From positions 1 to 57,228 of the forward strand of contig CAIUWR010000006.1 in NCBI GenBank assembly GCA_903902915.1: a stretch of 57,228 nucleotides of DNA. Direction: 5' to 3'. Shown here piece by piece: positions 29,069-38,028 of this stretch (its first letter is position 1; each line of letters starts with the position of its first letter). Under the pieces are notes generated by a model. That model ran no database searches. It saw only the letters and a program-made list of their open reading frames with translations, and was not told the origin of the DNA. The position numbers and the translations under genes are program-made. The DNA is from an uncultured Hyphomicrobiales bacterium. Its GTDB lineage: Bacteria; Pseudomonadota; Alphaproteobacteria; Rhizobiales; Beijerinckiaceae.

Positions 29069-30400
29069 TCAGACGTGCTGCTCCATCCGCGTGTGGCTGA
29101 GCGTATCCTTGAGCCGCAGATAGACGAGCAGCGACACGAGGATGCAGCCTGTCGCGTACCAGTAGAACCATTCCTCATGTCCCATTTGCTTGAAGGCGAG
29201 GGCGATGGAATCCACCGTGCCGCCGAAGATCGACACCGTGAGGGCGTAAGGAACTCCCACGCCCAGCGCCCGGACGGAGGTGGGAAACAGCTCGGCCTTA
29301 ACGATGACCGAGACGGAGGTGTAACCCGTGACGATGGCCCAGGCGGCGCAGATCAGCAGAAAGGCGACGAATGGGCTTTTGGTGGCTTGCAGGGTCGACA
29401 ACAGCGGATAGGTCAGCAGCACGCCAGCAACGCCGAAGAACACGAGCATGGACTTGCGCCCAATGCGGTCGGAAATCGCCCCGTAGAGCGGTTGCAGAAT
29501 GATGGCGAAGATCAGAGAGCCCAACACCACGGACGTGGTTTGATCATCCGTCAGACCCACTGACAGCTTCAGGAATTTCTGCATGTAGGTGGTGTAGGTA
29601 TAGAAGGCGGACGTGCCGCCAATCGTGATTCCCACCACCAACAACAACTCGCGCCAATGGGTCATGAAGGTTTTGAACGACCCAAGCTCCTTCGTTACTT
29701 TGGCTGATTGTTTGAAGTGCTCCGTTTCATGCATGTCGCGGCGCATGAATATGGTCAAGACGGATACGGCCGCGCCAATGAAGAAGGGTATCCGCCAGCC
29801 CCAGGCCACCAGTTCCTCCTGGGTCAGGAAGACTTTCTGCAAAAGCAGCAAGATGGCGATGGCGCAGAGCTGGCCCCCGATCAACATCGTGTACCAAACG
29901 CCGGAATAAAAGCCGCGATGCTTGGGATGCGACATTTCGCTGAGATAGGTTGCGCTGGCGCCATATTCGCCACCCTGGCTGACGCCTTGCAACAGGCGCG
30001 CGACGACAAGAATGATGGTCGCGCCAATGCCGATCTCCTGATAGGTCGGGCTCATTGCGATCAACAAGGAGCCAAAACACATCAGCAGCACGGACATGAT
30101 GAGCGAATGACGACGCCCATATCGGTCCGCGATCCAGCCGAACAACAAGCCGCCCAACGGACGGACGATGAAGGCGGCGGCGAAAACGATGGCGGCCGAC
30201 AGCTGTTGCGCGAGCGGATCGCCTTTGGGGAAGAATGAGCCTGCGAAATAAAGCGCAAAGGCTGAATAGGCATAAACATCATACCACTCGATCAGATTGC
30301 CCATGGATCCGACAAGGATCGCTTTTATACGACGCCCGGCGTCGGCATAATCAATTTTTTCTGTATCCAGCGTTGTATTTGCGCCCATTTCGCGAGTCAT
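29069..30400 (-). CDS. MFS metabolite:proton symporter (KgtP/ProP-like)
   Basis: The 443-residue, 12-helix transporter belongs to the MHS branch of the major facilitator superfamily. It shows GNLIEWYDVYAYSAFALYFA in helix 1, FVRPLGG-type FIVRPLGGLLFGWIADRYGRR between helices 2 and 3, and RLLQGVSQGGEYGA in helix 4. These match alpha-ketoglutarate/dicarboxylate or compatible-solute proton symporters; the substrate cannot be fixed. I chose the start at 30400, where GGGGGG lies eight bases upstream. Its base composition looks lower in GC than the flanking genes, so later acquisition is possible. Confidence 0.88.
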   Translation of the reverse strand: MTREMGANTTLDTEKIDYADAGRRIKAILVGSMGNLIEWYDVYAYSAFALYFAGSFFPKGDPLAQQLSAAIVFAAAFIVRPLGGLLFGWIADRYGRRHSLIMSVLLMCFGSLLIAMSPTYQEIGIGATIILVVARLLQGVSQGGEYGASATYLSEMSHPKHRGFYSGVWYTMLIGGQLCAIAILLLLQKVFLTQEELVAWGWRIPFFIGAAVSVLTIFMRRDMHETEHFKQSAKVTKELGSFKTFMTHWRELLLVVGITIGGTSAFYTYTTYMQKFLKLSVGLTDDQTTSVVLGSLIFAIILQPLYGAISDRIGRKSMLVFFGVAGVLLTYPLLSTLQATKSPFVAFLLICAAWAIVTGYTSVSVIVKAELFPTSVRALGVGVPYALTVSIFGGTVDSIALAFKQMGHEEWFYWYATGCILVSLLVYLRLKDTLSHTRMEQHV

Positions 30401-30413
30401 TATTGAGCCCCCC

Positions 30414-30451
30414 GATAATAACTACTCTTGGCGCAAAGAAGTAGCATTATC
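30414..30451. promoter_or_regulatory. Imperfect inverted repeat upstream of the MFS gene
   Basis: GATAATAACTACTC (30414-30427) and GAAGTAGCATTATC (30438-30451) are inverted copies apart from small differences near the middle of each arm. The repeat lies between the rpoH-like stop and the MFS start, and its AT content contrasts with the flanks. It could be an operator for the transporter gene or the terminator of the sigma-factor gene; no T-run follows it. Confidence 0.4.
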
Positions 30452-30483
30452 ACCTGGGCCAGGCAATGGGCGGATCGCCCGCC

Positions 30484-31359
30484 TTACGCCACCGCGCTCA
30501 TCGCCTCCTGCGGATGGCGCTCGCTCAAAGCCCGGCGCAGCTTTTCCAGCGCCCTGTTTTCGATCTGCCGCACCCGCTCCTTGGATATGCCCAGCGTGAC
30601 GCCGAGGGATTCCAGGGTGGCGGCGTCTTCGACCAGCCGCCGTTCGCGCAGAATGCGCAATTCGCGTTCTGAAAGAACCGTCAAGGCGTCGCGCAGCCAG
30701 TCGATGCGGCGGACGGAATCGATGGCCTCGCCCACGAGTTCGTCGGGCAGAGGTCCGCCATCCACGAGGAACTCGACACGCTCGCTGGGGCCTGAATTGT
30801 CGGTGGCCGCCAGGGGCGCGTTGAGCGACACATCCGGCCCCGACAGGCGCGTGTCCATCAACTCGACATCGGCGGCGGAAACGCCGATGGCCTGGGCGAT
30901 GGTGGCGTAGATCGTTCCATCGGCCATGGAGCCGCCATCGCGCGACAGTTTTGCGCGCAGGCGCCGCAGATTGAAGAAGAGGGCCTTCTGCGCCGAACTC
31001 GTTCCGCCGCGCACGATGGACCAATTGCGCAAGATATAGTCCTGCATGGAGGCGCGGATCCACCAGGTCGCATAGGTCGAGAAACGCACCTCGCGTTCCG
31101 GCTCGAAACGGGCTGCGGCCTCCAGCAGGCCCACATGGCCTTCCTGCACCAGATCCGCGATGGGCAATCCATAGTGACGAAAGCGCGCCGCCAGCGCGAT
31201 CACGAGCCGCATATGGGCATGGGCGAGGCGATGCAGCGCGCGTTCGTCGCGATGATCGCGCCATAGCACCGCCAGCGCGCGCTCCTCCGCCCGCTCCAGA
31301 AAAGGCGCCGACATCGCCGCCTTGACGAACTGCCGCCGGACACCTGCCAATTGCGCCAT
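30484..31359 (-). CDS. rpoH: RpoH-type (sigma-32 family) RNA polymerase sigma factor
   Basis: The 291-residue heat-shock-type sigma factor has region 2 (LVQEGHVGLLEAAARFEPEREVRFSTYATWWIRASMQDYILRN, in parts), the RpoH-box region QKALFFNLRRLRAKL, and region 4 with ESLGVTLGISKERVRQIENRALEKLR. Alphaproteobacteria often encode two or more RpoH proteins with separate stress regulons. This copy differs from the usual RpoH1 N-terminus and may be the second type, which is inference. It starts at 31359 with GGGAGACGG upstream. Confidence 0.88.
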   Translation of the reverse strand: MAQLAGVRRQFVKAAMSAPFLERAEERALAVLWRDHRDERALHRLAHAHMRLVIALAARFRHYGLPIADLVQEGHVGLLEAAARFEPEREVRFSTYATWWIRASMQDYILRNWSIVRGGTSSAQKALFFNLRRLRAKLSRDGGSMADGTIYATIAQAIGVSAADVELMDTRLSGPDVSLNAPLAATDNSGPSERVEFLVDGGPLPDELVGEAIDSVRRIDWLRDALTVLSERELRILRERRLVEDAATLESLGVTLGISKERVRQIENRALEKLRRALSERHPQEAMSAVA

Positions 31360-31685
31360 TTCCGTCTCCCGCTTCAGGCCGGCCGATCCGGCAGTCCTCT
31401 ATCCATGGCGCAGTCGCACGGCGGGGGTGTTGGAGCGGCCTGTCGCGGAGACTCCACCCGCCGCCCATGATCGGGCGCGTGTTCATCCAACGATTGATCG
31501 CGCGAATGGGTTCCGGCCCCGCCAGGACGAGGCGATGGCGCGCGTCGAGGCTGTGAGACTGGGGAAGGTGTGACGTGAAGCAAGTCCGGCGTGGATATGT
31601 CGCGCCGCCACGCAGGGTAAAGGCCCCGCGAGACGCTTTACGCAACGACCCGCGCGCCGAGCGCCTGACCCGCCCTTTCAGATCG
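31360..31685. other. Intergenic gap between rpoH and the M48 protease gene
   Basis: This 326-base GC-rich stretch holds the untranslated leader and promoter of the rpoH-like gene, which is read leftwards. A long minus-strand frame crosses it, but it has arginine-rich low-complexity content and no start context, so I reject it as a gene. I see no terminator, tRNA or repeat in it. Confidence 0.5.
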
Positions 31686-33212
31686 TCATTCGGTGACGAT
31701 CTTGTAGCGCTCGCCAACTTTGAGCGGGCCTGCGCGATCCAGCCCGTTGAGCAGCAGGAACCATTCAAGCGGCCGGTCGGCCAGCGCCATGCGTCCGGCC
31801 AGCGTTTCAGCCGTGTCGCCAGCCGCCGCAGTCACGATCCGCACATGCAGCGGCTGCAACTTGCCCGCCTCGTCCCCCGAGATCTGGCGGAAGCTTTCGA
31901 GGGATTCGCGGAACCGTTGATCCGTGCGCTCTGTGAGCGAGGTGGTCGCGAAGATCAGCCGGTAGACCTCGGAGCCCATTCGGATCACGCCCACGCGGAA
32001 CTCCCATTCCCCGCTTTTGGCCGTCCCGGTCGCAGCGGCGAGGCCATTGATGGAAAGGGTTTTCACGGAGGCGGGTTGCAGGCCCTGAATCCAGTCCATC
32101 CCCAGATAGGCCTCCAGGCTGGTGTCGGCGGCGATGGAGACGCTGTCGAGGCGCAGGGCTTCGGCCCCGCCCGCAGCCACGCCAAGCACCGCTTTGGAGG
32201 TGTTCTCCAGCACGAAGCCCTCTGGCGCCAGGAAACCGAAACCCAGTCGCGGATGCGAAAAGCGTCGCCCGCGCACCAGCCCTTCGGCGGGATTGTCGCC
32301 AAAGTCGATCCCGTCGATGGCGGCGAGATAATCGCTGCGCTGCGCCTCGCCCACGCCCGGCGCGCCGATGGCGCGGGCGGCGGCGACGGCCCGCGCGATG
32401 CGTTCGGGCGTCGAGGGATGCGAGGAGGTGATGTCCGGCCCCGCCGCGCGCTGGTTGAACAAGGAGGCGCGCAGGGACGTGGACCGGCTGAGCGAGGTGA
32501 GGAACCGCGCGGCGCCAAAGGGATCAAAGCCCGCTTTTGCGATGGTCGTCACGCCGATCTGGTCCGCGTCGAATTCCTGCTGACGGGAGAAGCTCGCGAA
32601 GGAGGCTATGCCGCGCGCCTGCACCTCGCCGCCCTTGTCCTTTTGCAGAACGTCCGTGACCTTGCGGATCAACTGCTGGTCTTTCTCCAGCTCGGCCCGC
32701 TGGCTGGCGTGGCCGGCTGTGATATGGCCGATTTCGTGCGCCATGACCGCCGCCAGTTCCGATGCGTCATTGGCGAGCGCCAGCATTCCCCGCGTGACAT
32801 AGAGATTGCCGCCCGGCAAGGCGAAGGCGTTGACGACCTGGGCGTTGAGAATGGTGACGCGATAGGGTTCGCCCGGCTTTTCGCTGGCGGCGGCCAGCTT
32901 CGCCAGAATGCCATTCAGATAGCGCTCCGTTCCCCAAGCCTTGTATTCGCCGCCGAACATGTCCACGAGGCGCTTCTGCTGCGTGCTGTCGGGCGTTTCC
33001 ATGCCGGTGATGCGCGGGGCTTCGGGCGGCAGGGCCGGGCCGGTCGCGGGGTTTTGGCCATAGGGGTCAAGGGTGGCGCAGCCCGAAAGGCCAAAGGCCA
33101 GCAATGGGGCCAGCAACGGGGCCAGCCGGCCGAACGCGCAGAACCTCGGCAGCAGCCCTGCGAGCCGCCAAGTCGGGGCGCCCGCGCGCCTGAAGTTCAC
33201 CGTCGAGCCCAT
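31686..33212 (-). CDS. M48-family metalloprotease lipoprotein with C-terminal LysM-like domain
   Basis: The 508-residue protein reads from 33212 (MGSTVNFRR). It has a lipoprotein signal (LLAFGLSGC, Cys45), then the M48/BepA-like zinc domain with HEIGH (His159, Glu160, His163) and the downstream glutamate in FSRQQEFDADQIG. It ends in a segment (TAETLAGRMALADRPLEWFLLLNGL...VGERYKIV) that resembles a LysM domain. Related periplasmic proteases degrade misassembled outer-membrane proteins. Its place upstream of a heat-shock-type sigma factor suits a stress role. A start at 33284 is possible but gives an atypical N-terminus. Confidence 0.88.
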   Translation of the reverse strand: MGSTVNFRRAGAPTWRLAGLLPRFCAFGRLAPLLAPLLAFGLSGCATLDPYGQNPATGPALPPEAPRITGMETPDSTQQKRLVDMFGGEYKAWGTERYLNGILAKLAAASEKPGEPYRVTILNAQVVNAFALPGGNLYVTRGMLALANDASELAAVMAHEIGHITAGHASQRAELEKDQQLIRKVTDVLQKDKGGEVQARGIASFASFSRQQEFDADQIGVTTIAKAGFDPFGAARFLTSLSRSTSLRASLFNQRAAGPDITSSHPSTPERIARAVAAARAIGAPGVGEAQRSDYLAAIDGIDFGDNPAEGLVRGRRFSHPRLGFGFLAPEGFVLENTSKAVLGVAAGGAEALRLDSVSIAADTSLEAYLGMDWIQGLQPASVKTLSINGLAAATGTAKSGEWEFRVGVIRMGSEVYRLIFATTSLTERTDQRFRESLESFRQISGDEAGKLQPLHVRIVTAAAGDTAETLAGRMALADRPLEWFLLLNGLDRAGPLKVGERYKIVTE

Positions 33213-33294
33213 AGCCTGTCCAGAATCCAGCCCCTCTATCCCTATCCGATCCGCCCAGAATAAGGCGAAATCGCCGCAATTCACATATGGGCCG

Positions 33295-34086
33295 TCAATT
33301 TGCCCCCGTCACGATTTCCAGCGCCTCGGGGTCGGCGAGTTCGATCTGCGGGCCAAAGCGCGTTTCAAGCAGCCCGCGCACCCGCACCAGCTTGCCGGTG
33401 AGGGAGGATAGCGGCGACCCGCTCTTGTCGAAGGCCGCGAGGTTGTTACGCGCCACGGTCGCAGCGAAATCAAGAGTGCGGACGGGTCCGAAATTCACAT
33501 AAGTGCGCGCCGCTGCGACGCCGACGCCGCTGACCCGCCCCTGAACGAGCGCCACCTCACCCGCCCGCGCCGCCAGCGCCGTCCGGTCGTTGGCGGATGC
33601 GAGGGCGAAGGCCGGATCGCTCCACAGGCCCAGCTTTTCCTGCCGCGCCTTCGCTTCAAGGGCGAGCAGGGGGCGCAGGCAGGGGCGCATCAGCGCGTCG
33701 ATCTCTACCCGGGCGAGGCCCGCCTCCACGATGGCCTCGGCGATGGATCGGGGCTTTCCGTCTCCGCCGGGCGCAAAGAGCCGGGCGGGCAGGCGGTTCC
33801 AGCGATCCGGCACGGCGGCGAGCGCCTCAAGATCGACCCGATTGTCGGGCGCCATCAGCCAGGCGCGCAATTGATCGCGGACGCCGACGGGGCGGAGAGG
33901 ATCGTTCGGGCTGCCGCGCGGCGGCTCGACCCCGGCCAGTCGAAGCCGTCGGCCGTCCTCCAGCACGATCTCCAGACGCTCATCAATGGCTGCGACCCGC
34001 AACCCGTGGCTCGCCGCCTCGCCGCAGGGCGCGGCGCGGGCGGGACAGGCGCAGAGGGCGAGGAGGAGGATGAGCAAGGGACGCAT
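33295..34086 (-). CDS. Exported SNase-like (thermonuclease-fold) protein
   Basis: The 263-residue protein has a signal peptide (MRPLLILLLALCACPARA) and a domain resembling staphylococcal-nuclease-like proteins: GRRLRLAGVEPP near the start, WNRLPARLFAPGG, AIVEAGLARVEI and ALEAKARQEKLGLWSDP. The C-terminal part (GRVSGVGVAAARTYVNFG...LVRVRGLLE) looks like a second OB-type domain. The nuclease catalytic residues are not clearly present, so enzymatic activity is doubtful. It is divergent from cutA. Confidence 0.7.
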   Translation of the reverse strand: MRPLLILLLALCACPARAAPCGEAASHGLRVAAIDERLEIVLEDGRRLRLAGVEPPRGSPNDPLRPVGVRDQLRAWLMAPDNRVDLEALAAVPDRWNRLPARLFAPGGDGKPRSIAEAIVEAGLARVEIDALMRPCLRPLLALEAKARQEKLGLWSDPAFALASANDRTALAARAGEVALVQGRVSGVGVAAARTYVNFGPVRTLDFAATVARNNLAAFDKSGSPLSSLTGKLVRVRGLLETRFGPQIELADPEALEIVTGAN

Positions 34087-34161
34087 GAAACGGGACGCGG
34101 ATGAAAGGACGCCGTCATGATACAAGCAAACTGGTGGATTGCAGCGTCAAGGGAGGGGTGA

Positions 34162-34476
34162 ATGGACGATTTTTGCGTGGTGATGACCACGGCCTCGTCG
34201 GACGAGACCGTGCAAAGGGTGATCGACGCGGCGCTCGGTCAGCGGCTGGCCGCCTGCGTCCAGGCGCTGCCCATGAAGAGCCATTACGTCTGGAAAGGCG
34301 AAATCAGGCGCGAGGCGGAGACGCTGCTGTTCTTCAAGGCCAAGACCGCCGACTACGCCGCGCTGGAGGAGACGATCCGGGCGGTCCATGACTATGAGAC
34401 GCCGGAAATCATTCGCCTCGACATATCGGCTGGCCTGCCCGCCTATCTCGCGTGGATCGTGGATTCGACGCGCTAG
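34162..34476 (+). CDS. cutA: CutA1-family divalent cation tolerance protein
   Basis: The 104-residue protein covers the whole CutA1 fold (trimeric, ferredoxin-like, related to PII): MTTASSDETVQRVIDAAL, RLAACVQALPMKSHYVWKGEI and the conserved HDYETPEIIRLDI. CutA has been linked to copper tolerance, but its molecular role is unsettled. The stop is followed after one base by that of the convergent VOC gene. Confidence 0.93.
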   Translation: MDDFCVVMTTASSDETVQRVIDAALGQRLAACVQALPMKSHYVWKGEIRREAETLLFFKAKTADYAALEETIRAVHDYETPEIIRLDISAGLPAYLAWIVDSTR

Positions 34477-34477
34477 A

Positions 34478-34894
34478 TCACGTTCCCAGCGGGCCGTTCA
34501 GCATCCAGCGATGGCCGAAGGGGTCGCGCAATACGGCGAAACGGGTGCCCCAGAAGGAGTTGGTCGGCTGGGTCTCGCCCTTGGCGCCAAGCTGGGTGGC
34601 GCGGTTGAAGACCTCGTCCACCTCCTTGCCTGTGGCGAATTCCAGACTGACGGAGCTTGTCGAGGGCTCGCCCGGGATCGGGGGGCGGGTGGCGCCTGCG
34701 GTGAATTCGGGAAACGCGTCCGCCACCATGACGGAGCCGCCATTGATGTCCAGCTCGGAATGGACGATGCGAATGCCGTCAAGCGCAGGCATCAACGCCT
34801 TTTGCCGGGCGCCGAACGCCGCCGTGTAGAAGGCGATCCCCGCAGCGGCCGGGGTGACGGTGAGATAGGGGGATACAGGCGGACGCTCGGCCAT
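34478..34894 (-). CDS. VOC-family (PhnB-like) protein
   Basis: The 138-residue protein is a single glyoxalase/bleomycin-resistance/dioxygenase-fold unit of the PhnB type: [22 protein letters not shown] at the start and [19 protein letters not shown] at the end. It has a glutamate and a histidine at candidate metal positions. I chose the start at 34894 ([11 protein letters not shown]), where the fold begins. Function is unknown; related proteins are often misannotated as 3-demethylubiquinone methyltransferases. Confidence 0.82.
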   Translation of the reverse strand: MAERPPVSPYLTVTPAAAGIAFYTAAFGARQKALMPALDGIRIVHSELDINGGSVMVADAFPEFTAGATRPPIPGEPSTSSVSLEFATGKEVDEVFNRATQLGAKGETQPTNSFWGTRFAVLRDPFGHRWMLNGPLGT

Positions 34895-35036
34895 GGCGAT
34901 TCCATTTCGTTGGTTCCTCCGCGATTGTCGGGGGAAACACGGCAAAGGCAAGCCCCACTTTCCTCCTGTGCCCAATTGCGGTATGCGAGACGCACAATTC
35001 ACTAAAAGCCGCATGAGGCGGCGACGGGACAGACCC

Positions 35037-36440
35037 ATGGCGCCACGCACCCTTTACGACAAGATCTGGGACGACCATGTCGTCGACGCTTCTGCGGACG
35101 GCACGACACTCATTTATATTGACCGCCACCTCGTCCACGAGGTGACCAGCCCCCAGGCCTTCGAAGGCCTGCGCCTGACGGGCCGCAAGGTCCGTTCCCC
35201 CGAGCGCACCCTGCTGGTGGTCGATCATAACGTCCCCACCACCGACCGCTCGCAGCCCATCACGGACGCTGAGAGCAAGGCGCAGATCGAATATCTGGCC
35301 GACAACGCCAAATATTTCGGCCTCGAATATTACGACGAGCATGACGTGCGCCAGGGCGTCGTCCATATCATCGGACCGGAACAGGGCTTCACCCTGCCGG
35401 GCACGACCATCGTTTGCGGCGACAGCCATACCGCCACCCACGGCGCGTTCGGCGCTCTCGCCCATGGCATCGGCACGTCCGAGGTCGAGCATGTGCTCGC
35501 CACTCAGACGCTGATCCAGCAGAAGTCCCAGAACATGCGCGTCACCGTCAACGGGAAGATCCCCGCTGGCGTCACCGCCAAGGACATCGTGCTCGCCATC
35601 ATCGGCAAGATCGGCACGGCGGGCGGCACCGGCTGCGTGATCGAATATGCGGGCGAGGCCATCGAGGCCCTGTCGATGGAAGGCCGCATGACGGTCTGCA
35701 ACATGTCGATCGAAGCGGGCGCGCGCGCGGGCATCATCGCCCCCGACGAGAAGACCTTCGAATATCTGAAGGGCCGTCCCAAGTCGCCGAAGGGCGCCCA
35801 TTGGGAGCAGGCGGTCGCTTACTGGCGCACGCTGAAGTCCGATCCGGGCGCCCATTTCGATCACGAAGTCGTGCTCGACGCGGCCTCCCTGCCCCCGCTC
35901 GTGACCTGGGGGACCAGCCCCGAAAACGTCATCACCATCGACGGCACGGTGCCGAAGGTCGAGGATGGCGCGACCGAGCAAAAGCGCGCCTCGATCAAGC
36001 GCGCGCTCGACTATATGGGCCTCGAAGGCGGTGAGAAGATCACCGACATCGCGATCCAGCGCGCCTTCATCGGCTCCTGCACCAATGGCCGCATCGAGGA
36101 TCTGCGGGCGGCGGCGGCGGTGGCGCAAGGCCACAAGGTGCATCCGGGCGTCAGCGCCATGGTCGTGCCGGGCTCGGGCCTCGTGAAGGAACAGGCGGAA
36201 GCCGAAGGTCTCGACAAGATCTTCATCGAGGCGGGCTTTGAATGGCGTGAGCCGGGCTGCTCCATGTGCCTGGCCATGAACCCGGACAAGCTGGCGCCGG
36301 GCGAGCGTTGCGCCTCCACCTCGAACCGCAACTTCGAGGGCCGTCAGGGCTTCCGTGGACGCACCCATCTCGTCTCGCCCGCCATGGCGGCGGCGGCGGC
36401 GATCGCGGGCAAGTTCGTGGACATCCGCAGCTTCTCGTGA
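35037..36440 (+). CDS. leuC: 3-isopropylmalate dehydratase large subunit
   Basis: LeuC, with LeuD, isomerises 2- to 3-isopropylmalate in leucine synthesis. The 467-residue protein starts [16 protein letters not shown] and carries the [4Fe-4S] ligands in [15 protein letters not shown] and [13 protein letters not shown], plus [10 protein letters not shown]. The ATG at 35037 gives the standard length; upstream in-frame codons do not match the family. It is divergent from the VOC gene and ends before a strong terminator. leuD lies 1.6 kb downstream instead of directly adjacent. Confidence 0.96.
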   Translation: MAPRTLYDKIWDDHVVDASADGTTLIYIDRHLVHEVTSPQAFEGLRLTGRKVRSPERTLLVVDHNVPTTDRSQPITDAESKAQIEYLADNAKYFGLEYYDEHDVRQGVVHIIGPEQGFTLPGTTIVCGDSHTATHGAFGALAHGIGTSEVEHVLATQTLIQQKSQNMRVTVNGKIPAGVTAKDIVLAIIGKIGTAGGTGCVIEYAGEAIEALSMEGRMTVCNMSIEAGARAGIIAPDEKTFEYLKGRPKSPKGAHWEQAVAYWRTLKSDPGAHFDHEVVLDAASLPPLVTWGTSPENVITIDGTVPKVEDGATEQKRASIKRALDYMGLEGGEKITDIAIQRAFIGSCTNGRIEDLRAAAAVAQGHKVHPGVSAMVVPGSGLVKEQAEAEGLDKIFIEAGFEWREPGCSMCLAMNPDKLAPGERCASTSNRNFEGRQGFRGRTHLVSPAMAAAAAIAGKFVDIRSFS

Positions 36441-36456
36441 GGCTGCGGGCGAAGAA

Positions 36457-36481
36457 TTGCTGCGCCTTAGCTGCGCAGCAA
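36457..36481. other. Perfect 9-bp hairpin after leuC
   Basis: TTGCTGCGC (36457-36465) and GCGCAGCAA (36473-36481) pair exactly across a seven-base loop, 16 bases after the leuC stop and before the terminator. No T-tract follows. It might protect the mRNA 3' end; this is inference. Confidence 0.4.
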
Positions 36482-36504
36482 AAGCGCGGCAAGTGATTGA
36501 TATG

Positions 36505-36533
36505 AAAGGCCAGCCTCGTGCTGGCCTTTTGTT
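36505..36533 (+). terminator. Intrinsic terminator of leuC
   Basis: AAAGGCCAGC (36505-36514) pairs perfectly with GCTGGCCTTT (36520-36529) around a five-base loop, followed by TGTTT. The A-run on the left could also stop the convergent small gene ending at 36538. Confidence 0.8.
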
Positions 36534-36537
36534 TGGC

Positions 36538-36756
36538 CTAACGCCAATGCCGGTGGTGGCCGTGGCGCCAACCCATGTGTCTTCCCCTGCGCCAGCCGTA
36601 ATGGCGCCCGTGGTAGCGCGCCATGATCAGGGGCGCGTCCTGAACGCCGTGAGCCGCCTCGGCGGCGACCGGCATGGCGCTGGCTGTGGGCGCAGCGAGG
36701 GTCAGGGCGAGGCAGAGGGCCGCGGCGGCGAGCGCGCCCATCAACAAGGTTTTCAT
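36538..36756 (-). CDS. Small exported His/Arg/Trp-rich protein
   Basis: The 72-residue protein has a signal peptide (MKTLLMGALAAAALCLALTL...ASAMP) and a mature tail of alternating His, Arg, Gly, Tyr and Trp (RYHGRHYGWRRGRHMGWRHGHHRHWR, in parts). A tail like this could bind metal ions or nucleic acid, but no function is known. Similar tiny His/Arg/Gly-rich exported proteins occur in Rhizobiales. Its stop codon ends five bases from the leuC terminator. Confidence 0.6.
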   Translation of the reverse strand: MKTLLMGALAAAALCLALTLAAPTASAMPVAAEAAHGVQDAPLIMARYHGRHYGWRRGRHMGWRHGHHRHWR

Positions 36757-36918
36757 CGTCGTCTCCGTTGCGCCACGCGCAGGTGGCCAGCGTCAACGGC
36801 GGCCCGGATGAAACGGTTCCGGTTCGCCGCCGCCGCGCTGCTGGCGCATCCCTTCTCCCACTGGTTATTCTGCGCGTGCGTCCCCACTTCGCCATAGACC
36901 CATTGGAGACTTCGCCTC

Positions 36919-37338
36919 ATGCCGCCTGACCCAACCCGCCTGCGCAGCCGCTACGCCCCCTCCCTCGCGGATATTGAAGTCATCGCTGATGAAGCCTTCG
37001 CGGCGCTGCCGGAGACGTTCAAGATCCTGTGCGAGGGCGTCGTGATCCGCGTCGATGATTTTCCCGACGAGGAGACCCTCGACGAACTGGAAGCTGAAAG
37101 CGAGTTCGACCTTTTGGGCCTGTTCAGAGGCCGGGGTCTCGCCCATCGCGGCGCAGTCCCGCAGACGGGGGAGTTCCCGAATATGGTCTGGCTCTACCGC
37201 CGCCCCATCCTCGACTATTGGGCCGAGCATGAGGAGACGCTGGGCCAGGTGATCACCCATGTGCTGGTGCACGAAATCGGCCATCACTTCGGCCTGTCGG
37301 ACGAGGATATGGAGGAGATCGAGCGGAAGGCGGAGTAG
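36919..37338 (+). CDS. Zincin-like metallopeptidase family protein (DUF1025 type)
   Basis: The 139-residue protein has the zinc motif HEIGHHFGLSDEDMEEIE (HExxH plus third-ligand region) near its C-terminus and the family's acidic N-terminal part (VIRVDDFPDEETLDEL, LLGLFRG). There is no signal peptide, so it is a small cytoplasmic zincin. Its substrate is unknown, and it lacks the size of known processing proteases. It converges on the MarR gene, with three bases between the stops. Confidence 0.82.
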   Translation: MPPDPTRLRSRYAPSLADIEVIADEAFAALPETFKILCEGVVIRVDDFPDEETLDELEAESEFDLLGLFRGRGLAHRGAVPQTGEFPNMVWLYRRPILDYWAEHEETLGQVITHVLVHEIGHHFGLSDEDMEEIERKAE

Positions 37339-37341
37339 GCG

Positions 37342-37899
37342 TCAGTCCGGGCTATGGGCCACGCAGGCCAGCGTCGTTTCTTCGCCCGACAGATCGGCCC
37401 CGAAATTGCGGCAATGTCCGGCCTCGCCCTGCGCCTCCAGATGGCGGCAGCCAGCGCAGCCAGCGAAAATGGCCTTTGCGCCTTCGGGCGCAAGATCGCC
37501 CGCGATATGGGCGAGGCTTTGCGAGAGCCCCGCCGCATAGAGCGGCGGCAGGCGGGCGATGGCTTCCACCAGCCCGCGCAGCGGATCGTCCTCCAGCATC
37601 GCCAGCCCCGCTGGCGTCGTCTCGATACGGGTGGCGCGTCCGTCGGACGGATGGCGGACTTTGCGGATCAACCCCTTGCGCTCCAGCGCCATCAGGGTTT
37701 GCGACGCCGTGCCCTTGGTGGTGGCCAGCCAGGCGGCGACCGCGCCGGGCTGGCGGGAGAAACTGTTGGCGCGTGCGATGAAGCGCAGCGCTTCCCACTG
37801 GGCGGGCGCCAAAGTCGCGGCCTCACGGGCGCGGGAGAACCGCCCGATCCGTTCGATCAAGGCTGCGATGCGAAGAGGCGCGCTGTCATGGTTGGCCAT
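37342..37899 (-). CDS. MarR-family regulator with a Cys/His-rich C-terminal tail
   Basis: The 185-residue protein has a winged helix of the MarR type (about 30-105): [52 protein letters not shown]. After the dimerisation helices the tail (146-182) holds Cys148, Cys151, His153, His162, Cys163, Cys179 and His182. Standard MarR proteins of about 150 residues lack this tail. It could bind zinc, iron or an iron-sulfur cluster, or sense oxidants; this is inference. It is divergent from leuD across 129 bases, so it may regulate itself or leuD. Confidence 0.85.
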   Translation of the reverse strand: MANHDSAPLRIAALIERIGRFSRAREAATLAPAQWEALRFIARANSFSRQPGAVAAWLATTKGTASQTLMALERKGLIRKVRHPSDGRATRIETTPAGLAMLEDDPLRGLVEAIARLPPLYAAGLSQSLAHIAGDLAPEGAKAIFAGCAGCRHLEAQGEAGHCRNFGADLSGEETTLACVAHSPD

Positions 37900-38028
37900 C
37901 GGCGCAAGCTAGCGGCCTTTTGGTTAACGATATGTGTCGAACCATCGACGTTTGCGGCCTTTCATCCTGCGGCAGGTCTTGCTAAAAGGCGTCAAGGCGC
38001 AAAAGCGCCAGCGCAAGAGGCACGACCG

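Noticed and set aside
31360-31768. Minus-strand frame crossing the gap upstream of rpoH
   Set aside because: It overlaps rpoH in another frame and has Arg/Gly-rich content and no ribosome-binding site.
34779-36368. 529-codon minus-strand frame opposite leuC
   Set aside because: Antisense shadow of a well-supported enzyme gene; no recognisable domain.
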